This document shows, piece after piece, positions 1-6,536 of a stretch of 10,898 bases of DNA. Positions within the stretch are counted from its first letter, which is position 1, and each line of letters starts with the position of its first letter. A program made the position numbers and the translations under genes. The DNA is from an uncultured Actinomycetes bacterium (GTDB lineage Bacteria > Actinomycetota > Actinomycetes > Nanopelagicales > Nanopelagicaceae): NCBI GenBank assembly GCA_903865885.1, contig CAIPLJ010000072.1, forward strand, positions 1 through 10,898, in the 5' to 3' direction. The notes beneath the pieces are model-generated. The model did not search any database, had not been told where the DNA came from, and saw nothing but the letters and a program-made list of their open reading frames with translations.

Positions 1-2001
1 AACTGGAGGTTGCGTTGAAGGAATTCGCGTTGCAGAACCAGTCCATGCTGGACGATTTGGCCATGCTTTAACTTTCGCAAATATCGCAGAGATCTCTTCT
101 TTATTGAGAGTCTCTTTCTCGAGTAGCTCCAGAACCATTTCATCAAGAATGCTGCGATTGGCTTCGAGAATGTCATACGCCTCTTGATGCGCATTTTCAA
201 TCAGCTTACGGATTTCTGAATCCACGGTTGCTGCAACGTTTTCAGAGTAATCCCGCTGGTGACCATAATCGCGACCCATAAATGGTTCAGATGCATCGGT
301 TCCGAGTTTGATCGCACCAATTGCTTCAGTCATTCCATATTGAGTAACCATGGCACGTGCAAGGGATGTTGCCTTCTCGATGTCATTTGATGCACCCGTA
401 GATGGATCGTGGAAGATGAGTTCTTCAGCCGCACGACCGCCGAGTGAATAGGCCAATTGATCAAGGAGCTGATTACGCGTTGTTGAATACTTATCTTCAT
501 CAGGTAAGACCATTGTGTAACCAAGTGCGCGTCCGCGCGGCATGATCGTGATCTTGTGGACAGGATCAGTATGAGGAAGAGCGTATGCAACCAGTGCATG
601 CCCAGCTTCATGATAGGCAGTAACGCGACGTTCTTCTTCAGACATAAGTCGAGATTTACGTTGTGGTCCAGCCATAACGCGATCGATTGCTTCATCAATC
701 TGCGTATTGGTAATGCTCTTCTGGCCTTCGCGAGCAGTTAAGAGAGCTGCTTCATTGAGTACATTGGCGAGGTCTGCACCCGTAAATCCTGGTGTGCGAC
801 GTGCATAGGCAACGAGTTCGACATCCTTTGAAATTGGCTTGCCCTTTGCATGCACTTTAAGAATATCTTCGCGCCCTTTGAGATCAGGACGTTCTACTGG
901 AATCTGACGATCAAAACGACCAGGGCGAAGAAGTGCAGGATCTAAGACATCCGGACGGTTAGTTGCTGCAATTAAAATAACTTGTCCATTTGCTTCAAAG
1001 CCATCCATCTCAACGAGAAGTTGGTTAAGAGTCTGTTCACGTTCATCGTGTCCGCCGCCCATACCTGCACCACGTTGGCGACCCACAGCATCGATTTCAT
1101 CTACGAAGACAATTGCCGGTGCATTTGCCTTTGCTTGCGCAAAGAGATCGCGAACACGCGCAGCGCCAACGCCGACAAACATTTCAACAAAGTCAGAACC
1201 TGAAATTGAATAGAAAGGAACTTTTGCCTCCCCCGCAACTGCGCGAGCAAGAAGTGTCTTACCGGTTCCTGGAGGACCGTAGAGCAGAACACCCTTCGGA
1301 ATCTTCGCACCTAGTACTGCGTACTTCGCCGGATCTGCAAGGAAATCTTTTATCTCCTCTAATTCTGCGATCGCTTCATCGGCACCTGCAACATCGTCAA
1401 AAGTATTTTGTGGAACTTCGTTGTCTTGCAACTTGGCACGAGATTTTCCAAATGAGAAGACTCGATTTCCGCCTTGCGCTTGTCCCATCATCAAAAAGAA
1501 TAAGAATCCAATAATTAGAATTGGTCCAAATGTGAAGAAGAGCGAAGTTAAGAAGGATTGCGTAGGAACATCGACATTCCAACCCTTAGTAGGTGGGTTT
1601 GCAGTAAGTGCATCAACCAGAGTTGGCTCTTGTCGAGCGACATAAGATGCTTCAACTTTGCTCGCACCCTTAATTGTGTTTCCTGCTGAGAGAATTAATT
1701 GAATCTTCTGTGACTTATCGATGATCACTGCAGATTCAACTTGTGCCTTAGAAATAGCATCAACAACTTGTGAAGTCTCGACCTGGGTATAACGACCAGA
1801 AGCGCTGGTGATTTGGCCGAAGATAGTGACAGCAAAGATTGCAAGGATAATCCAGAAAAGTGGACCTCTAAAAATCTTCTGAGAGCGGGTAAGCGGCGCT
1901 TTCTTTGCGCCATCTTTTGCTGCAGGCTTTGCCGACTTCTTAAACATCTTCAAATCTAACTTCTTCTTATTTTGATTGTTGCTCGGTGGTTGGGAAGTCA
2001 T
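1..2001 (-). CDS. ftsH: ATP-dependent zinc metalloprotease FtsH (C-terminus beyond window)
   Basis: Membrane-anchored AAA+ protease that unfolds and degrades misassembled membrane proteins and some cytosolic regulators. The frame is open from ATG 2001 to the left edge (667 codons, no stop), so only the extreme C-terminus is missing. In order: a Lys/Arg-rich cytosolic tail (1-47), TM1 (about 48-66), an extracytoplasmic domain, TM2 (about 150-173), Walker A GPPGTGKT (242-249), Walker B VFVDEID (298-304), the second region of homology with arginine fingers R362 and R365, and the zinc site HEAGH (464-468) with D540 in GASNDIE as probable third ligand. All catalytic residues are present. AAGGA lies 5 nt before the ATG and overlaps the hpt stop codon, so translation is probably coupled to hpt. 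The long basic tail before TM1 is unusual. Identity is certain from the motifs. Confidence 0.98.
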   Translation of the reverse strand, partial: MTSQPPSNNQNKKKLDLKMFKKSAKPAAKDGAKKAPLTRSQKIFRGPLFWIILAIFAVTIFGQITSASGRYTQVETSQVVDAISKAQVESAVIIDKSQKIQLILSAGNTIKGASKVEASYVARQEPTLVDALTANPPTKGWNVDVPTQSFLTSLFFTFGPILIIGFLFFLMMGQAQGGNRVFSFGKSRAKLQDNEVPQNTFDDVAGADEAIAELEEIKDFLADPAKYAVLGAKIPKGVLLYGPPGTGKTLLARAVAGEAKVPFYSISGSDFVEMFVGVGAARVRDLFAQAKANAPAIVFVDEIDAVGRQRGAGMGGGHDEREQTLNQLLVEMDGFEANGQVILIAATNRPDVLDPALLRPGRFDRQIPVERPDLKGREDILKVHAKGKPISKDVELVAYARRTPGFTGADLANVLNEAALLTAREGQKSITNTQIDEAIDRVMAGPQRKSRLMSEEERRVTAYHEAGHALVAYALPHTDPVHKITIMPRGRALGYTMVLPDEDKYSTTRNQLLDQLAYSLGGRAAEELIFHDPSTGASNDIEKATSLARAMVTQYGMTEAIGAIKLGTDASEPFMGRDYGHQRDYSENVAATVDSEIRKLIENAHQEAYDILEANRSILDEMVLELLEKETLNKEEISAIFAKVKAWPNRPAWTGSATRIPSTQPPV

Positions 2002-2006
2002 ATTTA

Positions 2007-2011
2007 TCCTT
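2007..2011 (-). promoter_or_regulatory. Ribosome binding site of ftsH, overlapping hpt stop
   Basis: AAGGA on the minus strand, 5 nt before ATG 2001. It shares bases with the hpt TAA stop (2010-2012), so ribosomes ending hpt are placed on the ftsH start. It fixes the ftsH start at 2001 rather than the internal Met19. Confidence 0.7.
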
Positions 2012-2561
2012 ATGAATACATGTGCTTAGCAAGCACACCAATAAATGAGAGGTTGCGATACTTCTCGTCAAAATCGAGACCATATCCGACGACAAACTCC
2101 TTGGGGATATCGAAGCCGACGTACTTCACATCAACATCAACTTTTGCCGCCTCTGGCTTGCGAAGGATTGCAAGGATTTCAACTGATGCTGCGCCGCGAG
2201 ATAAGAGATTTGATTTCAGCCATGACAGGGTCAAACCTGAATCAACAATGTCTTCAACGATAAGCACATGACGGCCAGTAATATCGCGATCGAGATCTTT
2301 AAGAATGCGGACTACGCCACTTGATTTAGTTCCGGAACCGTATGATGAAACAGCCATCCAATCCATCTCGATATGAGTTTGCATCGCACGAGTGAGATCG
2401 GCCATCGCCATAATTGCGCCCTTAAGCACACCAACGAGTAGAACCTTCTTATCTTTGTAATCTGCATCAACGCGTGCTGCAAGTTCTGCAATCTTTGCTG
2501 CAAGTTGCTCTTCAGTTGCGATAACGCTTTCAACATCGGTTCCGACTGCTGCTAAATCCAC
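2010..2561 (-). CDS. hpt: Hypoxanthine phosphoribosyltransferase
   Basis: Purine salvage enzyme of the cytosol: transfers the phosphoribosyl group of PRPP to hypoxanthine (and usually guanine), giving IMP or GMP. The protein has 183 residues, normal for bacterial HPRT. The PRPP loop VLIVEDIVDSGLT (99-111) carries the acidic pair E103-D104. The C-terminal block around FVVGYGLDFDEKYRNL (156-171) is typical of the purine-binding part, and SSYGSGTKSSG (72-82) matches the flexible active-site loop. The start is GTG 2561, chosen because GAGGAG lies 8 nt upstream and no other in-frame start precedes it. It sits 19 nt after tilS and 8 nt before ftsH, the conserved actinobacterial order tilS-hpt-ftsH. 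Whether guanine or hypoxanthine is preferred cannot be read from the sequence. Confidence 0.96.
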   Translation of the reverse strand: MDLAAVGTDVESVIATEEQLAAKIAELAARVDADYKDKKVLLVGVLKGAIMAMADLTRAMQTHIEMDWMAVSSYGSGTKSSGVVRILKDLDRDITGRHVLIVEDIVDSGLTLSWLKSNLLSRGAASVEILAILRKPEAAKVDVDVKYVGFDIPKEFVVGYGLDFDEKYRNLSFIGVLAKHMYS

Positions 2562-2569
2562 GTGGTCTG

Positions 2570-2575
2570 CTCCTC
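2570..2575 (-). promoter_or_regulatory. Ribosome binding site of hpt
   Basis: GAGGAG on the minus strand, 8 nt before a GTG codon. It lies in the 19-nt tilS-hpt gap and supports GTG 2561 as the hpt start. Confidence 0.75.
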
Positions 2576-2580
2576 GGTAA

Positions 2581-3543
2581 TTAAGGCTGGGCTAAGAGCG
2601 AAAGTCTGCCCGAAATTCGTTCAACCTTCACACCACCCGGAAGGCTCAGAGCCCCTTGGCCGTGCCAATGAGTGATGAGCGCCTCAACTGCTGCCACGTG
2701 ATCCCAGGTAATTGAGCCTGAAGGCGCTCCAGCGGCATAGAGAGCTGTTCGGATGATGCGGGTACGGATTGCTCGGGATAGCTCCCCCAAACTCTCACAA
2801 TCAAGGTCGGTGAGGTCTAGGTGTGAGATTGCAGCATCAGCAATTGAATCAAGAGCATCGGCATCATCACGCAAGAGTGATGCACTTCGGGATAAAGCTG
2901 CAGAAATTCCTGGACCAATCTTCTCTTCCATTAATGGAAGGACTTCATTGCGAACACGGACTCGAGAGAAATCTGAATTCATATTATGCGGATCGTTCCA
3001 GAATTCAATTGCGATCTCCTCGCATGCTAAAACTGTTTGTGCGCGAGTAATGCCAAGTAGTGGTCGCACGTATAAACCATTTTCACTCGCCATTCCAGAA
3101 AGTGAACGAGTGCCTGAACCTCGAGCCAGACCAAGTAAGACTGTCTCTGCTTGGTCATCGCGAGTGTGGCCCAAGAAGATTTTCCTTGCATTCTCTTTTA
3201 CAGCGCACTCACGAAGCGCTTGATAGCGCGCATCACGAGCACCAGCTTCGATGCCGGACTTGGTATCGACAATAACTTTTTCAATAATAACTTTTAGATA
3301 GCCCATATCTTCTAACTGTTGTTGAACTTTTTCTGCCTGTACTGCTGAGATCTCTTGAAGTTGATGATCAATAGTTACTGCAACTGCTGTGATAGCGAGT
3401 GGCCCAGATTCTTTAAGAATTGCATAAGCAAGAGCCAATGAATCTGCTCCGCCAGAAACTGCGACAAGTACAACATCGCCCGCTTCGCATTGCTGGAGAA
3501 ATGGTTTCACAGCGTTGCGGATAGCAACGGTGGCATCGGTCAT
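2581..3543 (-). CDS. tilS: tRNA(Ile)-lysidine synthase
   Basis: ATP-dependent cytosolic enzyme that joins lysine to C34 of the CAU anticodon of tRNA-Ile2, switching it from Met to Ile identity and AUG to AUA decoding. The N-type PP-loop signature SGGADS is at residues 30-35, near the N-terminus as in all TilS. Other family-typical blocks are LGHTRDDQAETVLLGLARGSG (central) and RPLLGITRAQT. The 320 residues match the short actinobacterial form. The ATG follows the nlpC/P60 stop by 9 nt. No Shine-Dalgarno precedes it; instead TAACCT lies exactly at -12 to -7, so a separate leaderless transcript is possible as well as read-through from the upstream gene. Essential in most bacteria. Identity is secure. 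Confidence 0.96.
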   Translation of the reverse strand: MTDATVAIRNAVKPFLQQCEAGDVVLVAVSGGADSLALAYAILKESGPLAITAVAVTIDHQLQEISAVQAEKVQQQLEDMGYLKVIIEKVIVDTKSGIEAGARDARYQALRECAVKENARKIFLGHTRDDQAETVLLGLARGSGTRSLSGMASENGLYVRPLLGITRAQTVLACEEIAIEFWNDPHNMNSDFSRVRVRNEVLPLMEEKIGPGISAALSRSASLLRDDADALDSIADAAISHLDLTDLDCESLGELSRAIRTRIIRTALYAAGAPSGSITWDHVAAVEALITHWHGQGALSLPGGVKVERISGRLSLLAQP

Positions 3544-3549
3544 AGGTGA

Positions 3550-3555
3550 AGGTTA
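3550..3555 (-). promoter_or_regulatory. Candidate leaderless -10 element of tilS
   Basis: TAACCT on the minus strand, exactly six bases before the tilS ATG. Its first three bases are the TAA stop codon of the nlpC/P60 gene. No good -35 is seen. It matches the TANNNT rule shared by the other genes here that lack a Shine-Dalgarno. Confidence 0.4.
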
Positions 3556-4755
3556 GACCCGACCACCAAATGGCATAAGGCCCTTAACGCTATAAATGCT
3601 GGAGTAAATAAGGCCGACCTTCGTGGAATTGGCCTCCCACATCATTCCACCGCCTGCATAAATGGTGATGTGATGAATAGTTGAGATTGTTCCCTTATAG
3701 GAATAGAAAAGTAAATCGCCTGGCTGCAGCTCAGTCAGCGCGACATGTTTTGTATACCCTGCATATAAAGCTGCATTGAGGCGATCCCAATTTGGCCAAT
3801 CAAGTCCAGCTGCTTTATATGCAGCATAGACAAGGCCTGAACAGTCGAATGAGTTTGGACCTTGTGCGCCCCAGACATACGGCTTACGTGCCTGCACTTG
3901 TTTCTTTGCAAATGCAACTGCAATTGCACGCTGTGCCTCTGTTGTGCGAATTGTTGAGCGGCCCTTAAATCCGATATCTGGCCAGACCTTCGCCTGATTA
4001 ATAACAGTTGTTGCAATAGTTGCTTGGCTCTCTTCAAGAAGCGCCAATTGGCGTTGCTGCTCGAGTGTCACACGCACATTGCGAGCGGAAGCAAGTTCTT
4101 GCATCAATTTATTCTGAACTGCTTGAAGTTTATCTACTTCCTTCTTCTGAAGCGCTTGTGCATCATCGGCAACTTTCTTTGCAGCCGCTACCTTTGCAGT
4201 TGCAGTGACTTGTATAGCTTTTGCATCGTCAGCTTTTTGCTTTGCAGCTTTTGCAATAATCTCAGCAGCTTTATAACGCTCTAGCGCTGTTGTATTGCGG
4301 GCCCCTAAAGTATTTAGCGTTGAAAGTTGATCTACGAGTTCCTGTGGGCCATTTGCACTGAGCAATGGTTGGATATCGCTCATATTTCCACCAAGTATGT
4401 ATGCGTTCGCAGCTAACTTTCCGATTATGCGGTGTGCTTCTTGTACAGCTGCGGCAGTTTCGGCTGCGTGTTTTGCTGCCGCTGCTGCTTGTGAAGTTGC
4501 AATTGCTAACTCTTGCTGCGCTTTAACATAGAGGGCACGTGCAGCATTTGATTTAGCTGTAAGTTGTTTAAGAGTCATATTCGCTGCAGCAAGTTTCTTC
4601 GCTGCAGCATCGGCCGCTGCTTTCTTTACTGCTTCAGCCTGTTTCGCCGCTTCAATTTCAGCGAGAGTTGGCTTCGGTTTTGCAATTGCAGGCGAGGTCG
4701 AAAAAGTCAGGCCAGCAATAATTGCAAGGCTCAGTAATCTCTTTCTACGCTGCAT
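3553..4755 (-). CDS. Secreted coiled-coil NlpC/P60 peptidoglycan endopeptidase
   Basis: Predicted exported cell-wall hydrolase cutting peptide stems of peptidoglycan (D-Glu to diamino acid bond in characterised relatives such as RipA). The 400-residue protein has a signal peptide (1-25, ending SPAIA), a long Ala/Lys/Gln-rich coiled coil (about 30-250) and a C-terminal NlpC/P60 domain (about 270-400). The catalytic residues are Cys305 in FDCSGLVY, His362 in HHITIYAGGG and Glu374 in MWEANS. The 12-residue His to Glu spacing matches the Cys-His-Glu triad of RipA as I recall it. Coiled coils in such proteins usually inhibit the enzyme or dock it to FtsEX-like partners; the role here is inferred. 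It is the first gene of the tilS-hpt-ftsH run and has its own candidate promoter. The exact subgroup (RipA, RipC-like) is not resolved. Confidence 0.92.
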   Translation of the reverse strand: MQRRKRLLSLAIIAGLTFSTSPAIAKPKPTLAEIEAAKQAEAVKKAAADAAAKKLAAANMTLKQLTAKSNAARALYVKAQQELAIATSQAAAAAKHAAETAAAVQEAHRIIGKLAANAYILGGNMSDIQPLLSANGPQELVDQLSTLNTLGARNTTALERYKAAEIIAKAAKQKADDAKAIQVTATAKVAAAKKVADDAQALQKKEVDKLQAVQNKLMQELASARNVRVTLEQQRQLALLEESQATIATTVINQAKVWPDIGFKGRSTIRTTEAQRAIAVAFAKKQVQARKPYVWGAQGPNSFDCSGLVYAAYKAAGLDWPNWDRLNAALYAGYTKHVALTELQPGDLLFYSYKGTISTIHHITIYAGGGMMWEANSTKVGLIYSSIYSVKGLMPFGGRV

Positions 4756-4761
4756 TGCTTA

Positions 4762-4767
4762 AGAATA
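4762..4767 (-). promoter_or_regulatory. Candidate leaderless -10 element of nlpC/P60 gene
   Basis: TATTCT on the minus strand, six bases before ATG 4755. The 54-nt gap to the ABC permease gene contains no Shine-Dalgarno. A perfect TTGACA (4780-4785) is nearby, but only 12 bp from the hexamer, so it is not a standard -35. The element would give the cell-wall hydrolase and tilS-hpt-ftsH a promoter separate from the ABC operon. Confidence 0.45.
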
Positions 4768-4809
4768 ATTGAGCGACTCTGTCAAAGCGTTGCTATCTGG
4801 CAAGTGTCG

Positions 4810-5601
4810 CTAGTTACTCACATCTCGTCGAGTGAAGAGCACAGCAGCGATTATTGCTCCAACTAATACATAGAGACTTCCCAAAGTAAGCGCATGAGAA
4901 TATGAAACATCTGGGCTGCCGCCTTGAGCAATTGTTGTGAGTTGGTTGCCAGGCATCCACTTAAGGAAAGTTGGTTTCACGGCCCCCAAAAGATTTTCAA
5001 TAATCAAAATCCAAAGAACACCTATGGAGATTGCTGAAATGGGAGATCTGAGGAAGAGCCCCAAAATCATTCCCATGATTCCAAAGTAAATAACAGAGAT
5101 AGTTACATTTAGTAGCGTCTGTCCGATTGCGTGATAGCCCGCTGATGTAAACCAAAGGTCTGTTGTAACTTTGGCGCGATCAGATAAGTAATATGAGAGT
5201 GAGATGCTGACTGCGGCAGCAATTGCCACCAAGATGAGCGCAAATAACTTCATAGCAATTAGCTTGCCAAGCAAGATTCGGATACGACCAGGCTGTCTTA
5301 CGAGAAGATTGCGGAAAGTGCCGTATGTATATTCCTGAGCAGTTTGAGCGGCAAAGACGCAGAGCGCGATGATTCCGAGTAACCCACCGACAGATGCAAA
5401 TCCATAGACAGAACCACTTGCAAGATTTAACACTTCACGGCTGACCTGACGTCCACGATCTGAATTTCCTCGGTGGGAATCAATCATCAGATAAAGGAAG
5501 GTTGTTGTGAGTCCAGTGAAGAAGAGTGATGCACCAATCGTTCCGAAGAAGAGGGTTGGGCGACGAAGTTTGCGCCATTCGGCGAAGATGACGCGAATCA
5601 T
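4810..5601 (-). CDS. ABC-2 type transporter permease
   Basis: Membrane subunit of an ABC exporter, partner of the ATPase gene immediately upstream (ATGA overlap, 5598-5601). The 263 residues carry about six hydrophobic spans (roughly 17-39, 65-85, 111-137, 163-184, 188-210, 238-257). The short cytosolic stretch QEYTYGTFRNLLVRQPGR (89-106) is the coupling-helix motif typical of ABC-2 permeases of the BcrB/NatB kind (E, GT, R, P conserved). The ATG is supported by GGAG 7 nt upstream as well as by translational coupling. The substrate cannot be told: relatives export peptide antibiotics such as bacitracin, lantibiotics or sodium, and many have unknown cargo. No two-component system or bacteriocin gene lies nearby to suggest one. 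Confidence 0.88.
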   Translation of the reverse strand: MIRVIFAEWRKLRRPTLFFGTIGASLFFTGLTTTFLYLMIDSHRGNSDRGRQVSREVLNLASGSVYGFASVGGLLGIIALCVFAAQTAQEYTYGTFRNLLVRQPGRIRILLGKLIAMKLFALILVAIAAAVSISLSYYLSDRAKVTTDLWFTSAGYHAIGQTLLNVTISVIYFGIMGMILGLFLRSPISAISIGVLWILIIENLLGAVKPTFLKWMPGNQLTTIAQGGSPDVSYSHALTLGSLYVLVGAIIAAVLFTRRDVSN

Positions 5602-6506
5602 TTGCGATCTCCAGTCATTTCAAAGAAGGTTTCTTCAAGGTTAGGTAGCTGTGGTGCCAATTGGGTAAGAACTATTCCAGCATCAAATGCTTGGCGATTA
5701 AGAGTGCCTGCCCATTCGGCAGGGCCTTCAATATGCGCAACACCCGAACGAATCGTCGCTTGATGTCCATCGCTGTGTGCAATGTCAATAATTTTTTGAA
5801 GATCTGATTCTTTCTCAGTCTTCACTAAAATAACGGGTTGTTGTTCAAGAAGAAGATCATTCATTGTTCCTGCAAAAACGACCTCGCCCTTTCGCAACAT
5901 CACAATGTATTCGCTTATAAGTTCGAGTTCGGATAGCAGATGTGAAGAAACAAATACTGTAGTTCCCTGACTTGCCAAGCGCTTAAGTAAATCTCGAACT
6001 TCTTGGATACCTTCAGGATCTAAACCATTTGTGGGTTCATCGAGAATCAATATCTTTGGGTTGGGCAGAAGCGCCGCAGCAATTCCTAGGCGCTGCTTCA
6101 TTCCAAGTGAATAGGTTTTGTACTTTGATCCACCGCGACCTTCGAGGCCGACTTCATTAATTAATTGACCAACTCTTTCAATTGGGAAACCACCAAGAGT
6201 TGCTAAGACTTTGAGATTTTCTTCTCCAGATAGCGCTGGGTAAAAAGCTGGTCCTTCGATCATTGCGCCAACCTGTGAAAGATATTTATCTGGATGCTTT
6301 ATAGATTCGCCAAGAATCTCTGCAGTTCCTCCGGTTGGTGAAATCAGACCCAGAAGCATTCGAATTGTTGTTGTCTTGCCTGCACCGTTGGGGCCGACAA
6401 AGCCGCAAATCGTGCCGAGTGGAACTTCGAAATTTGCGTGTGAAACAGCAAATCCAGAGTCATATTTCTTACTGAGGTCGCGTACTGAGATAGCCATTGT
6501 GGTCAT
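5598..6506 (-). CDS. ABC transporter ATP-binding protein, BcrA/NatA type
   Basis: Cytosolic ATPase driving the ABC-2 permease encoded next. Counting from ATG 6506 (302 residues): Walker A GPNGAGKTT (38-46), signature YSLGMKQRL (132-140), Walker B ILILDEPTNGLDP (152-164) with D156-E157, and the switch His189 in SSHLLSE. The YSLGMKQ form of the signature is typical of BcrA-like antibiotic-resistance or export ATPases. The Q-loop position reads GAMIEGPAFYP (80-90), without the usual Gln, as I recall for this subfamily. The frame extends upstream to ATG 6581, but that would enter the divergent metZ gene and adds residues unlike the family. ATG 6506 has TATATT exactly six bases upstream, which I take as leaderless initiation. 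ATG 6497 (Met4) is a weaker alternative. The C-terminal 90 residues are a variable accessory region. Confidence 0.92.
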   Translation of the reverse strand: MTTMAISVRDLSKKYDSGFAVSHANFEVPLGTICGFVGPNGAGKTTTIRMLLGLISPTGGTAEILGESIKHPDKYLSQVGAMIEGPAFYPALSGEENLKVLATLGGFPIERVGQLINEVGLEGRGGSKYKTYSLGMKQRLGIAAALLPNPKILILDEPTNGLDPEGIQEVRDLLKRLASQGTTVFVSSHLLSELELISEYIVMLRKGEVVFAGTMNDLLLEQQPVILVKTEKESDLQKIIDIAHSDGHQATIRSGVAHIEGPAEWAGTLNRQAFDAGIVLTQLAPQLPNLEETFFEMTGDRK

Positions 6507-6512
6507 ATGTGC

Positions 6513-6518
6513 AATATA
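6513..6518 (-). promoter_or_regulatory. Candidate leaderless -10 element of the ABC operon
   Basis: TATATT on the minus strand, six bases before ATG 6506; the best -10 match in the window. There is no Shine-Dalgarno before the ATG. It lies within the 30-bp gap between the divergent ABC ATPase and metZ starts. Confidence 0.55.
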
Positions 6519-6530
6519 GCGGGTAAACCT

Positions 6531-6536
6531 TAAGAT
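6531..6536 (+). promoter_or_regulatory. Candidate leaderless -10 element of metZ
   Basis: TAAGAT directly abuts ATG 6537 and lies exactly six bases before the in-frame GTG 6543. If it is the -10, transcription starts at about 6543 and translation begins at GTG, not ATG. The 17-bp-spaced -35 position (6508-6513, TGTGCA) is weak and overlaps the ABC operon's -10 region. Confidence 0.4.

Noticed and set aside
1..2001. Possible frameshift or decay in ftsH, because many short frames crowd this region.
   Set aside because: Reading every codon from 2001 to 1 shows no stop and all catalytic motifs in one frame; the gene is intact as far as the edge.
4100..4680. Ala/Lys-rich repetitive coding stretch considered as a tandem repeat or assembly artefact.
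   Set aside because: Codons vary and there is no fixed period. It reads as an ordinary Ala-rich coiled coil in the NlpC/P60 protein.
4780..4785. Perfect minus-strand TTGACA upstream of the nlpC/P60 gene, tempting as a -35.
   Set aside because: It is only 12 bp from TATTCT, and at 16-18 bp it points to CTTAAG-like sequence with poor -10 match. It is likely a chance match, or used with an unseen start.
4772..4811. AGCGAC/GTCGCT inverted repeat with an inner TTGC/GCAA stem in the gap after the ABC permease, as a terminator.
   Set aside because: The loop is long, the stems are short and broken, and no clear T-run follows. It is too weak to call.
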